The notes under the pieces were generated by a model that did no database searches, had not been told where the DNA came from, and saw only the letters and a program-made list of their open reading frames with translations. Of a stretch of 64,000 nt of DNA, positions 9,610-19,636 are shown piece after piece; the first letter of the stretch is position 1, and each line of letters starts with the position of its first letter. Source of the DNA: Ensifer sp. IC3342. GTDB lineage: Bacteria > Pseudomonadota > Alphaproteobacteria > Rhizobiales > Rhizobiaceae. Both the position numbers and the translations under genes were made by a program. The stretch is from NCBI RefSeq assembly GCF_020193655.1, contig NZ_JADYVE010000001.1, positions 868,001-932,000 on the forward strand, in the 5' to 3' direction.

Positions 9610-10347
9610 CTAAACCAGATTGTTGCGAACGGCGTGGGCGATCGCTTCCGACCTCGTTCGCGTTGCAGTCTTTCGCATCACGCTGGTGATGTAGTTGTTG
9701 ATGGTGTTGCGGGATATCCCGAGAATGACGGCGATCTCCTCACTCGTCTTGCCTTCGGCGATCCAGAACAGGCATTCGATTTCGCGCTCGGTCAATTCGC
9801 ATTCGCGCTCATGCCGTGCATCGACGCTGGTCTTGAGGCTTGCGACATAGGCGGCGAGCAGCGCGATATCGCGCAGTCCCTCCTGTGACAGGATGACGTC
9901 CGCGGGGAACAGCAGCATGAGCGAGAACCGCGCTCGTCCAACGTTGAAAACTATGGCGCAATATTCCTGGCTGACCCCGCGGGGCAGGTCTATATCGTCC
10001 GGCATCGTGTGAAAGCACGGCTGCAGAACCGCGAGGCACTTCTCCAGTTCGGTCGTCTTGGCGTTCAGGCCCACGACGATTCCCGCCAGCCGCCGTACAA
10101 CGTCGAACGGCCAATCGGAGCAGACGACGCTATCAAGCCCGCCGTCCTGCGAAGGCTCGTGGCGAGCGAGCAGATAGTGCGTCGCACCAACATAGTCCGT
10201 CAGCCCCGCAAGTGCGTTTGCGAAACCCCCGCATTCGGCGGTTTCAGCGAGTCGCCGGATCAATTGTTCCCTTGAAAATTCCCTACCGCTTCTATGCGGT
10301 GCCGCCGTCTGCAAAGGCCAGACGGCCCCTGCCTGCGAAATGTCCAT
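9610..10347 (-). CDS. visN: LuxR-type flagellar master regulator VisN
   Basis: The 245-residue protein has the same layout as VisR: an N-terminal ligand-binding-like domain and a C-terminal LuxR helix-turn-helix (ELTEREIECLFWIAEGKTSE, then IAVILGISRNTINNYITSVM). It is the partner of VisR in the heteromeric activator of flagellar genes. It starts at 10347 after an 850-bp region that separates it from fliF and is likely to contain its own promoter, consistent with its place above fliF in the hierarchy. Confidence 0.92.
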   Translation of the reverse strand: MDISQAGAVWPLQTAAPHRSGREFSREQLIRRLAETAECGGFANALAGLTDYVGATHYLLARHEPSQDGGLDSVVCSDWPFDVVRRLAGIVVGLNAKTTELEKCLAVLQPCFHTMPDDIDLPRGVSQEYCAIVFNVGRARFSLMLLFPADVILSQEGLRDIALLAAYVASLKTSVDARHERECELTEREIECLFWIAEGKTSEEIAVILGISRNTINNYITSVMRKTATRTRSEAIAHAVRNNLV

Positions 10348-11142
10348 AACTCCAGCCCCCGTGCCGAATTCGACGCCCTGGACATGCGCTAGTTATCGCC
10401 GCCGACAGCCCGGGTCGGAACCGATATTCACCGCCATCCGCAGATCAGGACGCGAATCAGTTCCTAAACTGTACATCGGGTCTGCGGAAAAACCACTGGC
10501 GCCTTTCGGGCGTTTACTTCGGCACCGACCAATGAAATCCCTTGCACCTACCTGCCTCGCGACCGACATGGGAAAGACTGGGCCGAAACGCGTCGACGGA
10601 TACACTACATTGATATTCAATATTTTTTTGTGCGATTTCGGTCTTTCGACAAGCGACCAAGGCGCGTCTTGGCCAGGACCTGAGCGCGATTTTTTGGCCG
10701 CGGAAACCCGGTTTTTCGCCCAAACGCTGCCAACGAATTAAAAGTGGGACTTACTTTACGGTGATGCCTGTTGCCGAAATGCATCAGCTCAGGCGTAGTC
10801 TGAGCCAGGGAGCTTCATGAATAGAAAACCACAAACCCTCCATTCTATTTGGAACCTTCGAAACTATATTTGGAGAAAACTCAGAATTGGATGTAGAGAG
10901 CATCAGTAGATGCATCGCCGATCGACACGCGATCGCGGCCTTCGAATCTATAAAGGTTGCTTTATTGTTAATTTTCCTGCCGAACGCCACGGCTGAGACT
11001 CCGTGGGCGGCGGGGGATTCTTGATGTCGATTCCGGAGCCGCTCGCCAATACACGCCGGACTCGGCCAATATTTCGACCAGAGCCACGATTCGCGTTGGG
11101 GACCTCTGGAGGCGTCACGCGGGGCGCGTTGATCCCGCCGCA
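10348..11142. other. visN upstream region, no gene seen
   Basis: About 800 bp between visN and the fliF terminator. No frame here has family support or good coding character, and the region is richer in A+T than its neighbours. It holds a small palindrome, ATTGATATTCAAT at 10609-10621, followed by a T-run, about 260 bp upstream of visN. The visN promoter should lie here. Confidence 0.5.
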
Positions 11143-11169
11143 CAGAAAATCCCGCCACTCGGGCGGGAT
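11143..11169 (-). terminator. rho-independent terminator after fliF
   Basis: Read on the minus strand there is a perfect 8-bp stem ATCCCGCC/GGCGGGAT with a 5-base loop (stem at 11149-11169), followed by TTTTCT. It lies 31 bp past the fliF stop and ends the fliF transcript before visN. Confidence 0.75.
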
Positions 11170-11199
11170 ATTCTACGAAACGCCGGTTGCGAATGTCCG

Positions 11200-12873
11200 T
11201 CAGGCGGCGCGGTCGAGGGCCCATTTGCGCAGGATCTTCGCTGCGCGTTCCTCGCTGATCTCCACCATGCGGGCAAGCCGCCGTTCCGGTCCTTCCTTGA
11301 CGCGCCGGTTGAAGCTGCCCTCCTCGCCGAGGTTGAGCAGGTCGTCGGTGCTGTCGAAGCCGAAGTCCGCGCCGAAGCCTTCCATGAGCGCACCCCCGGC
11401 GCCGGCGCCGACCGGCGAGAAGTCGGGCAGTTCGAGGCCGGCCGCCTCGCTTTCCAACTGGCCTGCCTTGCCGCCGAAACCCATCTGGCGGGCGAGCGGA
11501 CGCATGCCCATCCAGACAACCAGGAAGGCGACCGCAACGAATGCAAGCGAGTTGATGATGCCGCCGAGATTGCGCGTCAGCATTTCCATGATGCCCGGGC
11601 CGGCCACCGGCTGGTCCAGCAGTTGCGTCTCGACGAAGTCCATCGCGTTCAGCGTGACGACGTCGCCGCGGCTTGCGTCGACGCCGGCGGCCGACGAGAC
11701 GATCTTCTGCATTTCCTGGAGATACGCGTCGATCTTCGCCTGATCGGCCGGTTCTCCCACCATCGCCGCGAGACGACCGCGGTTGACCACGACGGCGATC
11801 GACAGCCGTTCGATCGAATAGCTGTTCTTGACGGTAGCGATCGTCTTGCTGTTGATCTCGTAGTTGGTCTGCTCTTCCTTCTTTGCCGCCTCGTCGCTGG
11901 ACTGCGGACCGGCGCCGCCGCGCGGTGCAGCCTGGGGCACGTTCTGCTGCACTGTTGCGGCATTGTCCGGCTGCTGCTGGCTGGACTTCTGCTCCTCCTT
12001 GGTCACGCGGGTCGAGCGCTCGACACGCGACTCGGGGTCGAACACGGTTTCCTGGATCTGCTGCGCATCGGTGTTGAGCGTCGCTGTCACGCTCGTGCGG
12101 AAATTGTCCATTCCGAGGAACGGAGCGAGCGCATTGTCGATCTTCTTTTCGAGATCCGTCTGGACATTCTGGACGACGCCGAGCGACTGGTTGAGCGCGC
12201 TGTTCGCCGGGTCATCGCCGGAGGCGAGAAGCTGTCCGGTCGAGTCCAGAATAGTGACGTCATCGACATCGAGTCCCGGCACGGAGGATGCGACGAGATG
12301 GCGGATCGAGGCTGCCGCATTGCGGCCAACCGTTGCGCTCGCGCGAATCATGACGGACGCCGTCGGTGTCTGGTCGGCCTTGCGGAAGCTTCCGCGCTCC
12401 GGCATCACAATGTGCACGCGTGCGGCGGCGATGCCGGAAATCTGCTGGATCGTGCGGGCAATTTCGCCTTCAAGCGCACGAACGCGCGTCACTTCCTGCA
12501 TGAAGGAGGTGAGGCCCAGCGAGCCGACATTGTCGAAGAGTTCGTAACCGGCATTGGCGCTGCTGGGCAAACCGCGTTCGGCAAGCAACAGGCGGGCCTT
12601 CCCGGTCATCCCGACCGGGACCTGGATGCTACCGCCATCGGACCCGACATCGAAATCGATATTCGCCTCGGCGAGCGCAATGCTGATCTGGGTCACATCG
12701 CTGCGCTCAAGCCCGACATAGAGGGTTTCGTAAGAAGGCCTGTTGACGTAGATGCCGGCTGCAAGGACGAAGCCGACCGCAACGATACCGGCCACGGCGA
12801 GCGCGATCAGTTTGCTTTGCCCCAGACTGCCGAGGTTTTTCGTGAACGTCGAGAATTGATCGAACAGATTCAT
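11200..12873 (-). CDS. fliF: flagellar MS-ring protein FliF
   Basis: FliF forms the membrane MS-ring on which the rotor and export gate are built. I start at ATG 12873 (MNLFDQFSTF), giving 557 residues; the longer frame to 12915 adds 14 residues with no support. Membrane helices lie at about residues 24-45 and 443-464 (LAFVAVAFLVVWMGM). Between them are the ring-building domains with the conserved YxxLYVGL-like segment (SYETLYVGLE) and RARVHIVMPE-type strand. The last 40 residues (SEERAAKILRKWA) are the FliG-binding tail. The 281 bp upstream separate it from cheT and may hold a promoter. Confidence 0.95.
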   Translation of the reverse strand: MNLFDQFSTFTKNLGSLGQSKLIALAVAGIVAVGFVLAAGIYVNRPSYETLYVGLERSDVTQISIALAEANIDFDVGSDGGSIQVPVGMTGKARLLLAERGLPSSANAGYELFDNVGSLGLTSFMQEVTRVRALEGEIARTIQQISGIAAARVHIVMPERGSFRKADQTPTASVMIRASATVGRNAAASIRHLVASSVPGLDVDDVTILDSTGQLLASGDDPANSALNQSLGVVQNVQTDLEKKIDNALAPFLGMDNFRTSVTATLNTDAQQIQETVFDPESRVERSTRVTKEEQKSSQQQPDNAATVQQNVPQAAPRGGAGPQSSDEAAKKEEQTNYEINSKTIATVKNSYSIERLSIAVVVNRGRLAAMVGEPADQAKIDAYLQEMQKIVSSAAGVDASRGDVVTLNAMDFVETQLLDQPVAGPGIMEMLTRNLGGIINSLAFVAVAFLVVWMGMRPLARQMGFGGKAGQLESEAAGLELPDFSPVGAGAGGALMEGFGADFGFDSTDDLLNLGEEGSFNRRVKEGPERRLARMVEISEERAAKILRKWALDRAA

Positions 12874-13154
12874 TCTGTTTCCGCACCCAGTATCGCAAGA
12901 CGGCCAGCCGGTCATCCGGCCAACGCCATGCGCAGATCCAACATTCGGGTTCGCTGGGTATCGGCTTGCGCTTCAGCCGATGTCCAATACGCGCGAATCT
13001 ACCAGCCCCGGATGCGAAGCTAGGCAGCGAAACTTGCGCGAACTTGACGAAGAACAGGGAGAATCCGTCAAAGGGTGCGGCCGCCGCTCATCCGGCCACC
13101 GCGGCAATCGCCTCAATGTGGGCTTCAATTACTCATCAAATCACGTGATCAGCG

Positions 13155-13547
13155 TCAAAACGCCTCGAAGTCGCCCGACGCCTTCGTGAGCGGCTGCGAG
13201 TGGCCATGGCGCAGCATGCCATTGCCGAGAGCCTTTTTCATATCGGCAAGCTTTATCAGGTTGACCGCAGTCGTAACGTCGACCAGCCAGGTGTCGGGGA
13301 TGGATGCCGTGATCGTATCGATAAACTCGGCCAGCCCGCGCGTCTTCTGTACGGCCAGATCAATGCCCTGAAGCACCATCATCTGTTCGGGCTCATCTGC
13401 TGCGGCCACGCCGCGATCGCCATAGAGCTGCGGCTCGATGCGCTCGATGAGATAGGCGACATCATGGAGTTCCGTGACGATGCGCATCAGCACTCCGGGC
13501 AAGGATTCTTCGGCGTGAGGCGTATGGCTCTCATAGTCGATCTGCAT
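13155..13547 (-). CDS. cheT: chemotaxis accessory protein CheT
   Basis: This 130-residue, largely helical protein is the last gene of the chemotaxis operon, 68 bp after cheD. Its place matches the Sinorhizobium meliloti gene now called cheT, whose product is reported to act in signal termination (on CheY1-P) and in adaptation through CheR. The sequence includes a DEPEQMMVLQGIDLAVQKT helix, and the central acidic and glutamine residues recall CheZ-like phosphatases only loosely. The identification rests on position, size and fold type rather than a diagnostic motif. Confidence 0.8.
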   Translation of the reverse strand: MQIDYESHTPHAEESLPGVLMRIVTELHDVAYLIERIEPQLYGDRGVAAADEPEQMMVLQGIDLAVQKTRGLAEFIDTITASIPDTWLVDVTTAVNLIKLADMKKALGNGMLRHGHSQPLTKASGDFEAF

Positions 13548-13615
13548 GGTCTGTTCTCACGTCGCCTGCGAATTCGGAAATTGCGTTTTCTTGCCGCCCC
13601 CGTGGGCGAGCACGA

Positions 13616-14164
13616 TCAGAAGAATTCGATCGAGCTTTCCACCGGCTTCGGCACGGATACGGGGCGCTGGTCCATCTGCATCGCCCGTTGCGCTTCCATC
13701 CCAGTCAAGGCGTATTGGCGGGCACGGCCGGAGGATGGCCAGTATTCCAGCTTGCGGCCGTGCTCCCCGCCCGTACTCTCGCCGACGATGCGGATGCCTT
13801 CGTCCAGCAGGAACTGGCGCGCAAAGGCGGCATTCTGCTCACCGACATTCGAGAACCTTGCAATCGTCTTGGCACCGCCGAAGATCTTCGCTTCCAATCG
13901 GTCGCGACGCGCTCCCTGTTTCAACAGGCCGTTGATCAGGAGTTCCATCAGGTGCACGCCATAGCGCGTGGCATCGCCGCCGGTTGTCGCAGAGCCGGGC
14001 AACAGGAAATGATTCATGCCGCCGACACCGATCACGGGATCGCGCAAGCAGGCGGCCACACAGGAACCGAGAATGGTCGAAAGAACGATATCCGGATCGT
14101 TGACGACCTTGAACTCGCCCTGGATGACGTGCACGCGCCTGCCGGCAGCAGCCGCGGTCATCAT
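13616..14164 (-). CDS. cheD: chemoreceptor glutamine deamidase CheD
   Basis: CheD deamidates glutamines in chemoreceptors and helps adaptation. The 182-residue protein shows the catalytic Cys in [13 protein letters not shown] (near residue 34) and the His in [12 protein letters not shown], followed by [18 protein letters not shown], all typical. It overlaps cheY2 by 4 bp at its start (ATGA). The C-terminal 30 residues ([17 protein letters not shown]) extend past the core domain as in rhizobial homologues. Confidence 0.93.
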   Translation of the reverse strand: MMTAAAAGRRVHVIQGEFKVVNDPDIVLSTILGSCVAACLRDPVIGVGGMNHFLLPGSATTGGDATRYGVHLMELLINGLLKQGARRDRLEAKIFGGAKTIARFSNVGEQNAAFARQFLLDEGIRIVGESTGGEHGRKLEYWPSSGRARQYALTGMEAQRAMQMDQRPVSVPKPVESSIEFF

Positions 14165-14550
14165 TTCAGTGCCCCGAACACGGCCTCGATTGCAGCCTTC
14201 ATCTTTTCGATCGTGAACGGCTTGGCGAGAACATTGTTGGCACCGAGTGCAGCAGCCTTCTGCACCAGCGCGCGGTCGCCCTGTGCGGTCAGGATAATGA
14301 AGGCCGCCTTCTTCGTCGTCGGATTCGAGCGAACGGCCTGCAGCAGACCCAGGCCATCCATCTTCGGCATGTTGAAATCAGAGATAACCAGATGGTGCGG
14401 GTTTTGGGCCATGATCTTCATGCCCTGCTCCCCGTCGCCGGCTGCAGTGATCTGCTTGAAACCAAGCTGCTGCAGGGCGTCGCCGAGCAGCAGGCGGCTC
14501 GTGACCTGATCGTCGACGATCAGAACTTTTATTTTTTCGGCGATGGACAT
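14161..14550 (-). CDS. cheY2: chemotaxis response regulator CheY2
   Basis: A stand-alone receiver domain of 129 residues. The acidic pocket (VDD at 12-14), phosphoacceptor Asp58 in [12 protein letters not shown], Thr in IILTAQGD and Lys in LAKPF are all in place. In Sinorhizobium meliloti CheY2-P is the main output regulator that slows the unidirectional motor. The start codon overlaps the end of cheB and the end overlaps cheD, so translation is tightly coupled. Confidence 0.93.
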   Translation of the reverse strand: MSIAEKIKVLIVDDQVTSRLLLGDALQQLGFKQITAAGDGEQGMKIMAQNPHHLVISDFNMPKMDGLGLLQAVRSNPTTKKAAFIILTAQGDRALVQKAAALGANNVLAKPFTIEKMKAAIEAVFGALK

Positions 14551-15602
14551 TATTCGCTTCCTTCTTTTCGGGCTGCTGCGGTCTTCAGGATCTCCTCCCC
14601 GATCGATCCGAGGGGGAGCTGCGTTTCGACAGCACCCAATTCATAGGCAACTCTCGGCATGCCGTAGACGACACAAGTCTTTTCGTTTTGTCCGAAGGTG
14701 CGTGCTCCGGCATGTCGCATCTTGAGGAGACCGGATGCGCCATCGCGGCCCATTCCGGTCAGGATGACGCCGATCGCATTGCGGCCCGCGAGCTCGGCGA
14801 CCGAGTCGAACAGCACATCGACCGAAGGGCGATGACCGTTGACGGGGGCGCGGTCGACGAGGCGGCAGCAAGGCGCGGCGGCACTGGCCACCTGAAGGTG
14901 GCGTTCGCCGCCGGGCGCCAGGTAGATCTTGCCTATCTCAAGGCGGGCGCCGTCAGTCGCCTCCTGGACCGTCGGCGGGCAAAGGCGGTTGAGCCGCTCC
15001 GCAAAGCTCCTGGTGAAGGTGTGCGGCATATGCTGCGTGATCACCGTCGGAGGGCAATTGGGCGGAAACTTCTGCAACACGGTGATCAGCGCTTCGACCC
15101 CGCCGGTCGAAGCTCCGATGGCGATGATCTTGCGGCCCGCCCGGTATTCGGCATTTGCGTTCGCGGCGGCCGGCGCGGCGGCCTTGTTGCCGGTGATGAT
15201 GAGTTTTCGTTGTGACCGGGCCGCCGCCTTCACCTTGTCGACCAGGTCGCCGAAGGGATTGGGGTCGCCCGGATGCGGCTTGCCGACACAGTCGAAGGCA
15301 CCGATTTCGAGCGCGGCGATCGACGCTTCCGCACCCTTGTGGGTCAAGGTCGAGACCATGATGACCGGCATCGGGCGCAGGCGCATGATCTTGTCCAGGA
15401 ACTCGAGCCCGTTCATGTTCGGCATCTCGATGTCGAGGGTGACGACATCGGGGTCGAGTTGCTTGATCGCCTGGCGCGCCTCGATCGCATCGGCCGCCTG
15501 GCCGACGACGGTGACGTCCGGGTCCGCATTGAGTACGGCAGTGATCAGGCCGCGCATGGTAGCCGAGTCATCGACGACGAGAACGCGTGCGGGAACACTC
15601 AT
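14550..15602 (-). CDS. cheB: receptor methylesterase CheB
   Basis: CheB removes methyl groups from receptors during adaptation. The 350-residue protein has an N-terminal receiver with Asp57 ([13 protein letters not shown]) and a C-terminal esterase with Ser in [13 protein letters not shown], His in [14 protein letters not shown] and Asp in [16 protein letters not shown] Gly/Ala-rich linker around residues 140-165 joins them. It overlaps cheR (ATGA) upstream and shares one base with cheY2 downstream. Confidence 0.95.
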   Translation of the reverse strand: MSVPARVLVVDDSATMRGLITAVLNADPDVTVVGQAADAIEARQAIKQLDPDVVTLDIEMPNMNGLEFLDKIMRLRPMPVIMVSTLTHKGAEASIAALEIGAFDCVGKPHPGDPNPFGDLVDKVKAAARSQRKLIITGNKAAAPAAANANAEYRAGRKIIAIGASTGGVEALITVLQKFPPNCPPTVITQHMPHTFTRSFAERLNRLCPPTVQEATDGARLEIGKIYLAPGGERHLQVASAAAPCCRLVDRAPVNGHRPSVDVLFDSVAELAGRNAIGVILTGMGRDGASGLLKMRHAGARTFGQNEKTCVVYGMPRVAYELGAVETQLPLGSIGEEILKTAAARKEGSE

Positions 15603-16507
15603 GCCCGAACTCCATGAAACTTGCCGGTATGGCGATAGGTGGTGATGCCGATATTGTCGAACTTCGACTTGGCGTCTCCCGACACGCGCTCCGAATGGCC
15701 GATATAGAGATATCCGTTGGTGTTCAGCACGCCGGCAAAGCGCGACCAGATCTTCATCTGCGTCGGCTCGTCGAAGTAGATCACCACGTTGCGGCAGAAG
15801 ATGACGTCAAAGGGCCCCTTTACCGGCCATTGCGCCATGAGGTTGAGTTCGTTGAAGGTGATCAGCCGCTTGACGCGATCGTCGATCTGCCATTTGACGC
15901 GACCGCCGACATTGACCTCACTGAACCACTGCTTGCGCATGGCGGGATCGATCGTTTCCAGCGCCGTGGCGTCATAGGCACCGGCCCGGGCGAGTGCCAG
16001 GATCTTCGGATCGATATCCGTTGCGAGAATGCGGAAGTCATAGTCCGTCGCGTTCGGCAACAGCGACAGAACCGTAAGCGCGATCGAATAGGGCTCCTGA
16101 CCATCCGAGCACGCAGCCGACCAGATGCGAACGCGTCCACCATTCTTCGCGCGGGCGATGAGGTCCGGCAACACGTCCGTCTTCAGGTGTTCGAAGTGGT
16201 GGTTTTCGCGGAAGAAGCGGGTGAAATTCGTCGTCAGGTGCGAGAGCATGTCGCGCCGTGCCGCCGCGCCGGCCGGCGAGGCGACGAGCTGGCAATAGTC
16301 GCGAAAGCCCTTGAGCCCAAGATTGCGGATGTGCTTCGAAAGCCGCGAATAGACGAGCGACGCCTTGGATTCGTTAAGGTATATGCCGGCGTCGGCATAA
16401 ATCATCGCAGCGATATCGCTGAGATCCCGACGCGTCAGCGGATACTCGCCGCTTGCAAGGCATTCGTCCGGCGACAGTTTCGGTTCGAGAATGGCCTGAG
16501 CTCTCAT
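15599..16507 (-). CDS. cheR: receptor methyltransferase CheR
   Basis: CheR methylates receptor glutamates with S-adenosylmethionine. The ATG at 16507 overlaps the cheW stop (ATGA), giving 302 residues. The N-terminal helical domain carries [20 protein letters not shown], with the conserved NxTxFFR. The methyltransferase domain has the SAM-binding motif [18 protein letters not shown] and [13 protein letters not shown] longer frame reading in from 16993 runs over cheW and is not real. Confidence 0.95.
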   Translation of the reverse strand: MRAQAILEPKLSPDECLASGEYPLTRRDLSDIAAMIYADAGIYLNESKASLVYSRLSKHIRNLGLKGFRDYCQLVASPAGAAARRDMLSHLTTNFTRFFRENHHFEHLKTDVLPDLIARAKNGGRVRIWSAACSDGQEPYSIALTVLSLLPNATDYDFRILATDIDPKILALARAGAYDATALETIDPAMRKQWFSEVNVGGRVKWQIDDRVKRLITFNELNLMAQWPVKGPFDVIFCRNVVIYFDEPTQMKIWSRFAGVLNTNGYLYIGHSERVSGDAKSKFDNIGITTYRHTGKFHGVRA

Positions 16508-16971
16508 GCCGCCTCCCTTTCCTCGTGGGGGAAGACTGCTTCGAGTTCGACCAGGCAGATCATCCGGCCTTCTATCGCCAACACGCCTCGGGCAAAGCTC
16601 TTCTCGAATTCGGACGAAATGTCCGGCGTGGGCTGAATCTCCTCGTCCCTCACGGTCAGGATGTCTGACACGGCATCGACCAGCAGCCCGACCACCTGGT
16701 TCTTTACCTGAGCGACGATGATCACATGCCGAACGGTCGGCTCCGCAGGCTTCATGCCGAGACGCGCGGATAGATCGACGATCGGCAGCACCGCGCCGCG
16801 CAGATTGATCACGCCGAGCACATAAGATGGCGCATGCGGCATCGGCGTAGCCGGTGTCCAGCCGCGAATTTCGCGGACTGCCATAATGTTCACGCAGAAT
16901 TCCTGATCTCCGACGCGGAAGGCGATGAGCTCCCGTCCGCCAGTCGTCAGATTTTTTGCGGCATAAGTCAT
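16504..16971 (-). CDS. cheW: chemotaxis coupling protein CheW
   Basis: CheW links receptors to the kinase CheA. The 155-residue protein is one CheW beta-barrel domain: ELIAFRVGDQEFCVNIMAVR at the start, PHAPSYVLGVINLRGAVLPI in the middle and VVGLLVDAVSDILTV near the end. Six bp separate it from cheA, and it overlaps cheR by 4 bp. Confidence 0.94.
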   Translation of the reverse strand: MTYAAKNLTTGGRELIAFRVGDQEFCVNIMAVREIRGWTPATPMPHAPSYVLGVINLRGAVLPIVDLSARLGMKPAEPTVRHVIIVAQVKNQVVGLLVDAVSDILTVRDEEIQPTPDISSEFEKSFARGVLAIEGRMICLVELEAVFPHEEREAA

Positions 16972-16976
16972 GAGTA

Positions 16977-19247
16977 TTATCCGGCTGCAGCAAGTGACAT
17001 TTCAGGTTTCAGGGTTTGCCCGCGCGAGGCCGCGACGATGGCGTCGACATCGAGGATAAGTGCCACGCGGCCGTCGCCGAGGATGGTGGCCGCGGCGATG
17101 CCCGGAACGTGCGTATAGTTTGCCTCTAGGCTCTTGATCACCACCTGCCGCTGCCCCTGGATCGCGTCCACCATCAAGGCGCGCTGACCGCCGCCTTCGG
17201 ACTCGACGAGCAGCGCCACGCCCTCGACCGGATTGGCCTGCGTCGCGCGGAAATTCAGGATGCGGCCGACATCGACCAGCGGGCAGAATGAGTTGCGGAT
17301 CGAGATCAGCCGCTGGGTGGCGCCGAAGCTATGGATCGCGGAAGCCTCGGGCTGAAGCGTTTCGACGATGGCGGTCAACGGTACGACCAGCGTCTGGTTG
17401 GCGACCGTCACCACCATGCCGTCAAGCACGGCGAGCGTCAGCGGCAGGCTCATCGTGAAAACCGAACCCTGCCCGGGCTTCGATGAGATGTTGATGCGCC
17501 CGCCGAGCGCCTGGATCGAGCGCTTGACGACATCCATGCCGACGCCGCGGCCGGAAATGTCGGAGATCTTGTCGGCGGTCGAGAAGCCCGCATGGAAGAT
17601 CAGGTTGTCGATTTCCTCGTCCGAGAGGTTGGCGTCGGCAGCGATGAGATCGTTGTCGATCGCCTTCTGGCGCACCTTCTCGCGATTGATGCCCGCGCCG
17701 TCGTCGGCAAGCTCGATGACGATGCGGCCCGAACGGTGCTTGGCCGTCAGGCGCACGGTGCCTTCGGCACTCTTGCCGGCGGCAAGCCGTTTTTCCGGTG
17801 TTTCGAGGCCGTGGTCGACGGCGTTGCGGATCATATGCGTCAGCGGTTCGGCCAGCTTGTCGATGACCGTCTTGTCCACTTCCGTATTCTCGCCCTCGGT
17901 AACGAGACGAACGGACTTGCCGGTCATGTCGGCAATTTCGCGGACGATGCGCGACATGCGTTGGAAGACTGGCTTCACCGGCTGCGCGCGGATCGCCATG
18001 ACGCTGTCCTGGATCTCGCGTGTGAGCTGTTGCAGCTCCTCGAGCCCCATGTTGATCGATGACGTACCGTTGGTGTCGTTCTCGATCACGCTCTGCGATA
18101 GCATCGCCTGATTGATCACCAGTTCGCCGACGAGGTTGATCAGCCGATCGACCCGATCGAGGTCCACGCGGATGGTCGGGGTTGCGGCCGAGGCCGCCTG
18201 CTGGGCGGCAGCGCTGGCTGCAGCCGTCGCGTTCTTCTGAGCCTCGGCCGGCGCCCGGGTCGAGGACTGGGCCATCTGCAAGACATTACTCGCGGTCTCA
18301 GCCGCCGAAACGGCCGCATCGCGGTCGCGGGTGGCGATTTGCTCTTCCTCTTCAACCGAACCGACCGGTGCCTCGTCCAACATCGAGAGATCGAAGGGAA
18401 CGGGCTGCATCGGCAGCTCTTCGCTCGCATCAACCGCGCAGCCGTCGGCCAAAGCGATGTCGAGGTCGCAATCCCATTCCGCGAATTCGAACACAGAGCG
18501 GATTGCGTCTTCGCCCTTGTCCGTCTTCAGCGAAATCTTCCATGAGAAGTACGCAGCCTCCGGATTCATCCGGTCGAGCGGCGGCAAGCCATCCATATCG
18601 CAGTGAATGCTCATCTCGCCGAGGCGCGACAGGTCGCGCAGAAGCAGCGTCGCATCATTGCCCTTGGCATAAAGCTCGGATTTCGGCCTGAAGACGATCT
18701 CGTAGCAGGTCGCCTCGATCAGGGCCGGTTCGTTCGCCTCGAAATCCTCGAACGAAAAGGCAACAGGCTGGAAGCCTTCCTCGTTGACTGGGGGCGCGGC
18801 AACGGGTTCCGGCGCGGGGGCTACAGCTTTGGGCGCCGGCTCGGCAGCGGACGCCGGCGGCAGCTCGCCATTCGCCAGCGCTTCGAGTTCCTTGATCAGT
18901 TGGCGGCTGCGCGCCTCATCAACGCTGCCACCATCGCGGGCAGCATTGGTGAGGTCAGCGAGCACGTCCGCCGATTTCAGCATGACCTTCAGGACGTCCT
19001 GATTGGGCTCCAGCCTGTTGGATCGAACGCAATCGAGCGTCGTCTCGAACACATGCGCAAACGACACGAGATCATCCAGCCCGAACGCGCCGGCGCCCCC
19101 CTTGATGGAGTGGACCGCGCGAAAGACGGCGTTGACCGTTTCCGGATCACGATCGCCGTCGTTGAGCTTGAGGAGACCCGACTCCAGTTCCGCGAGCTGC
19201 TCCTCGCATTCCTGGAAGAAAATCTCTTTGATTTCGTTCATATCCAT
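16977..19247 (-). CDS. cheA: chemotaxis histidine kinase CheA
   Basis: The 756-residue kinase has all five CheA domains. P1 (1-110) carries the phosphorylated His46 in FRAVHSIKGGAGAFG. P2 (about 155-270) binds response regulators and, in Sinorhizobium, CheS. P3 (from about 345) is the dimerisation helix pair starting RVDLDRVDRLINLVGE. P4 shows the N box (HMIRNAVDHGLETPEKR), G1 (LADDGAGINREKV) and G2 (GRGVGMDVVKRSI). P5 is the CheW-like end. An Ala-rich linker lies near 320-345. It follows cheY1 by 20 bp. Confidence 0.96.
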   Translation of the reverse strand: MDMNEIKEIFFQECEEQLAELESGLLKLNDGDRDPETVNAVFRAVHSIKGGAGAFGLDDLVSFAHVFETTLDCVRSNRLEPNQDVLKVMLKSADVLADLTNAARDGGSVDEARSRQLIKELEALANGELPPASAAEPAPKAVAPAPEPVAAPPVNEEGFQPVAFSFEDFEANEPALIEATCYEIVFRPKSELYAKGNDATLLLRDLSRLGEMSIHCDMDGLPPLDRMNPEAAYFSWKISLKTDKGEDAIRSVFEFAEWDCDLDIALADGCAVDASEELPMQPVPFDLSMLDEAPVGSVEEEEQIATRDRDAAVSAAETASNVLQMAQSSTRAPAEAQKNATAAASAAAQQAASAATPTIRVDLDRVDRLINLVGELVINQAMLSQSVIENDTNGTSSINMGLEELQQLTREIQDSVMAIRAQPVKPVFQRMSRIVREIADMTGKSVRLVTEGENTEVDKTVIDKLAEPLTHMIRNAVDHGLETPEKRLAAGKSAEGTVRLTAKHRSGRIVIELADDGAGINREKVRQKAIDNDLIAADANLSDEEIDNLIFHAGFSTADKISDISGRGVGMDVVKRSIQALGGRINISSKPGQGSVFTMSLPLTLAVLDGMVVTVANQTLVVPLTAIVETLQPEASAIHSFGATQRLISIRNSFCPLVDVGRILNFRATQANPVEGVALLVESEGGGQRALMVDAIQGQRQVVIKSLEANYTHVPGIAAATILGDGRVALILDVDAIVAASRGQTLKPEMSLAAAG

Positions 19248-19267
19248 TGGAGGCTGTCCTCGGATTT

Positions 19268-19633
19268 TCAGGCCGTTACGCGCTCGATTGCATCGATCAG
19301 CTTGGTCGGGTCGAACGGTTTGACGATCCAGCCGGTGGCACCAGCCTGCCGCGCGCGGTTCTTCTTTTCGGCATCGCTCTCCGTGGTCAGCACGAGGATC
19401 GGCACGGCGCGGTAGCGTTCGTTCTTGCGCACACCCTCGATGAAGCCGAAGCCGTCGAGGCGCGGCATGTTGATGTCCGTGACGATGACGTCCGGATTGG
19501 CTTCCTCGAGGACCTCTAGACCTTCGACGCCGTCCTCGGCCTGGATCGTTTCGAACCCGGCATTGTTGAGCGTGACGAGAAGCATGTTCCGGATCGTCCG
19601 GGAGTCATCGACAGTCAGAACTCTCTTCTTCAT
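19268..19633 (-). CDS. cheY1: chemotaxis response regulator CheY1
   Basis: This 121-residue receiver has DD at 9-10, phosphoacceptor Asp53 in VIVTDINMPRLDG, Thr in VLTTESD and Lys in GWIVKPFDP. In Sinorhizobium meliloti CheY1 works as a phosphate sink that drains CheY2-P back through CheA; there is no CheZ. The direct neighbourhood of cheS (3 bp) and cheA fits this. It is closer in sequence to the che-operon CheY1 type than to CheY2 at 14161, which has a longer N-terminus. Confidence 0.92.
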   Translation of the reverse strand: MKKRVLTVDDSRTIRNMLLVTLNNAGFETIQAEDGVEGLEVLEEANPDVIVTDINMPRLDGFGFIEGVRKNERYRAVPILVLTTESDAEKKNRARQAGATGWIVKPFDPTKLIDAIERVTA

Positions 19634-19636
19634 TTC

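Noticed and set aside
10784-11224. 146-codon minus-strand frame upstream of visN
   Set aside because: It overlaps the fliF terminator and the end of fliF, is rich in Arg and Pro and has no family likeness.
15599-16993. Longer CheR reading into cheW
   Set aside because: The added part lies over CheW in another frame; the ATGA overlap at 16504-16507 gives the natural start.
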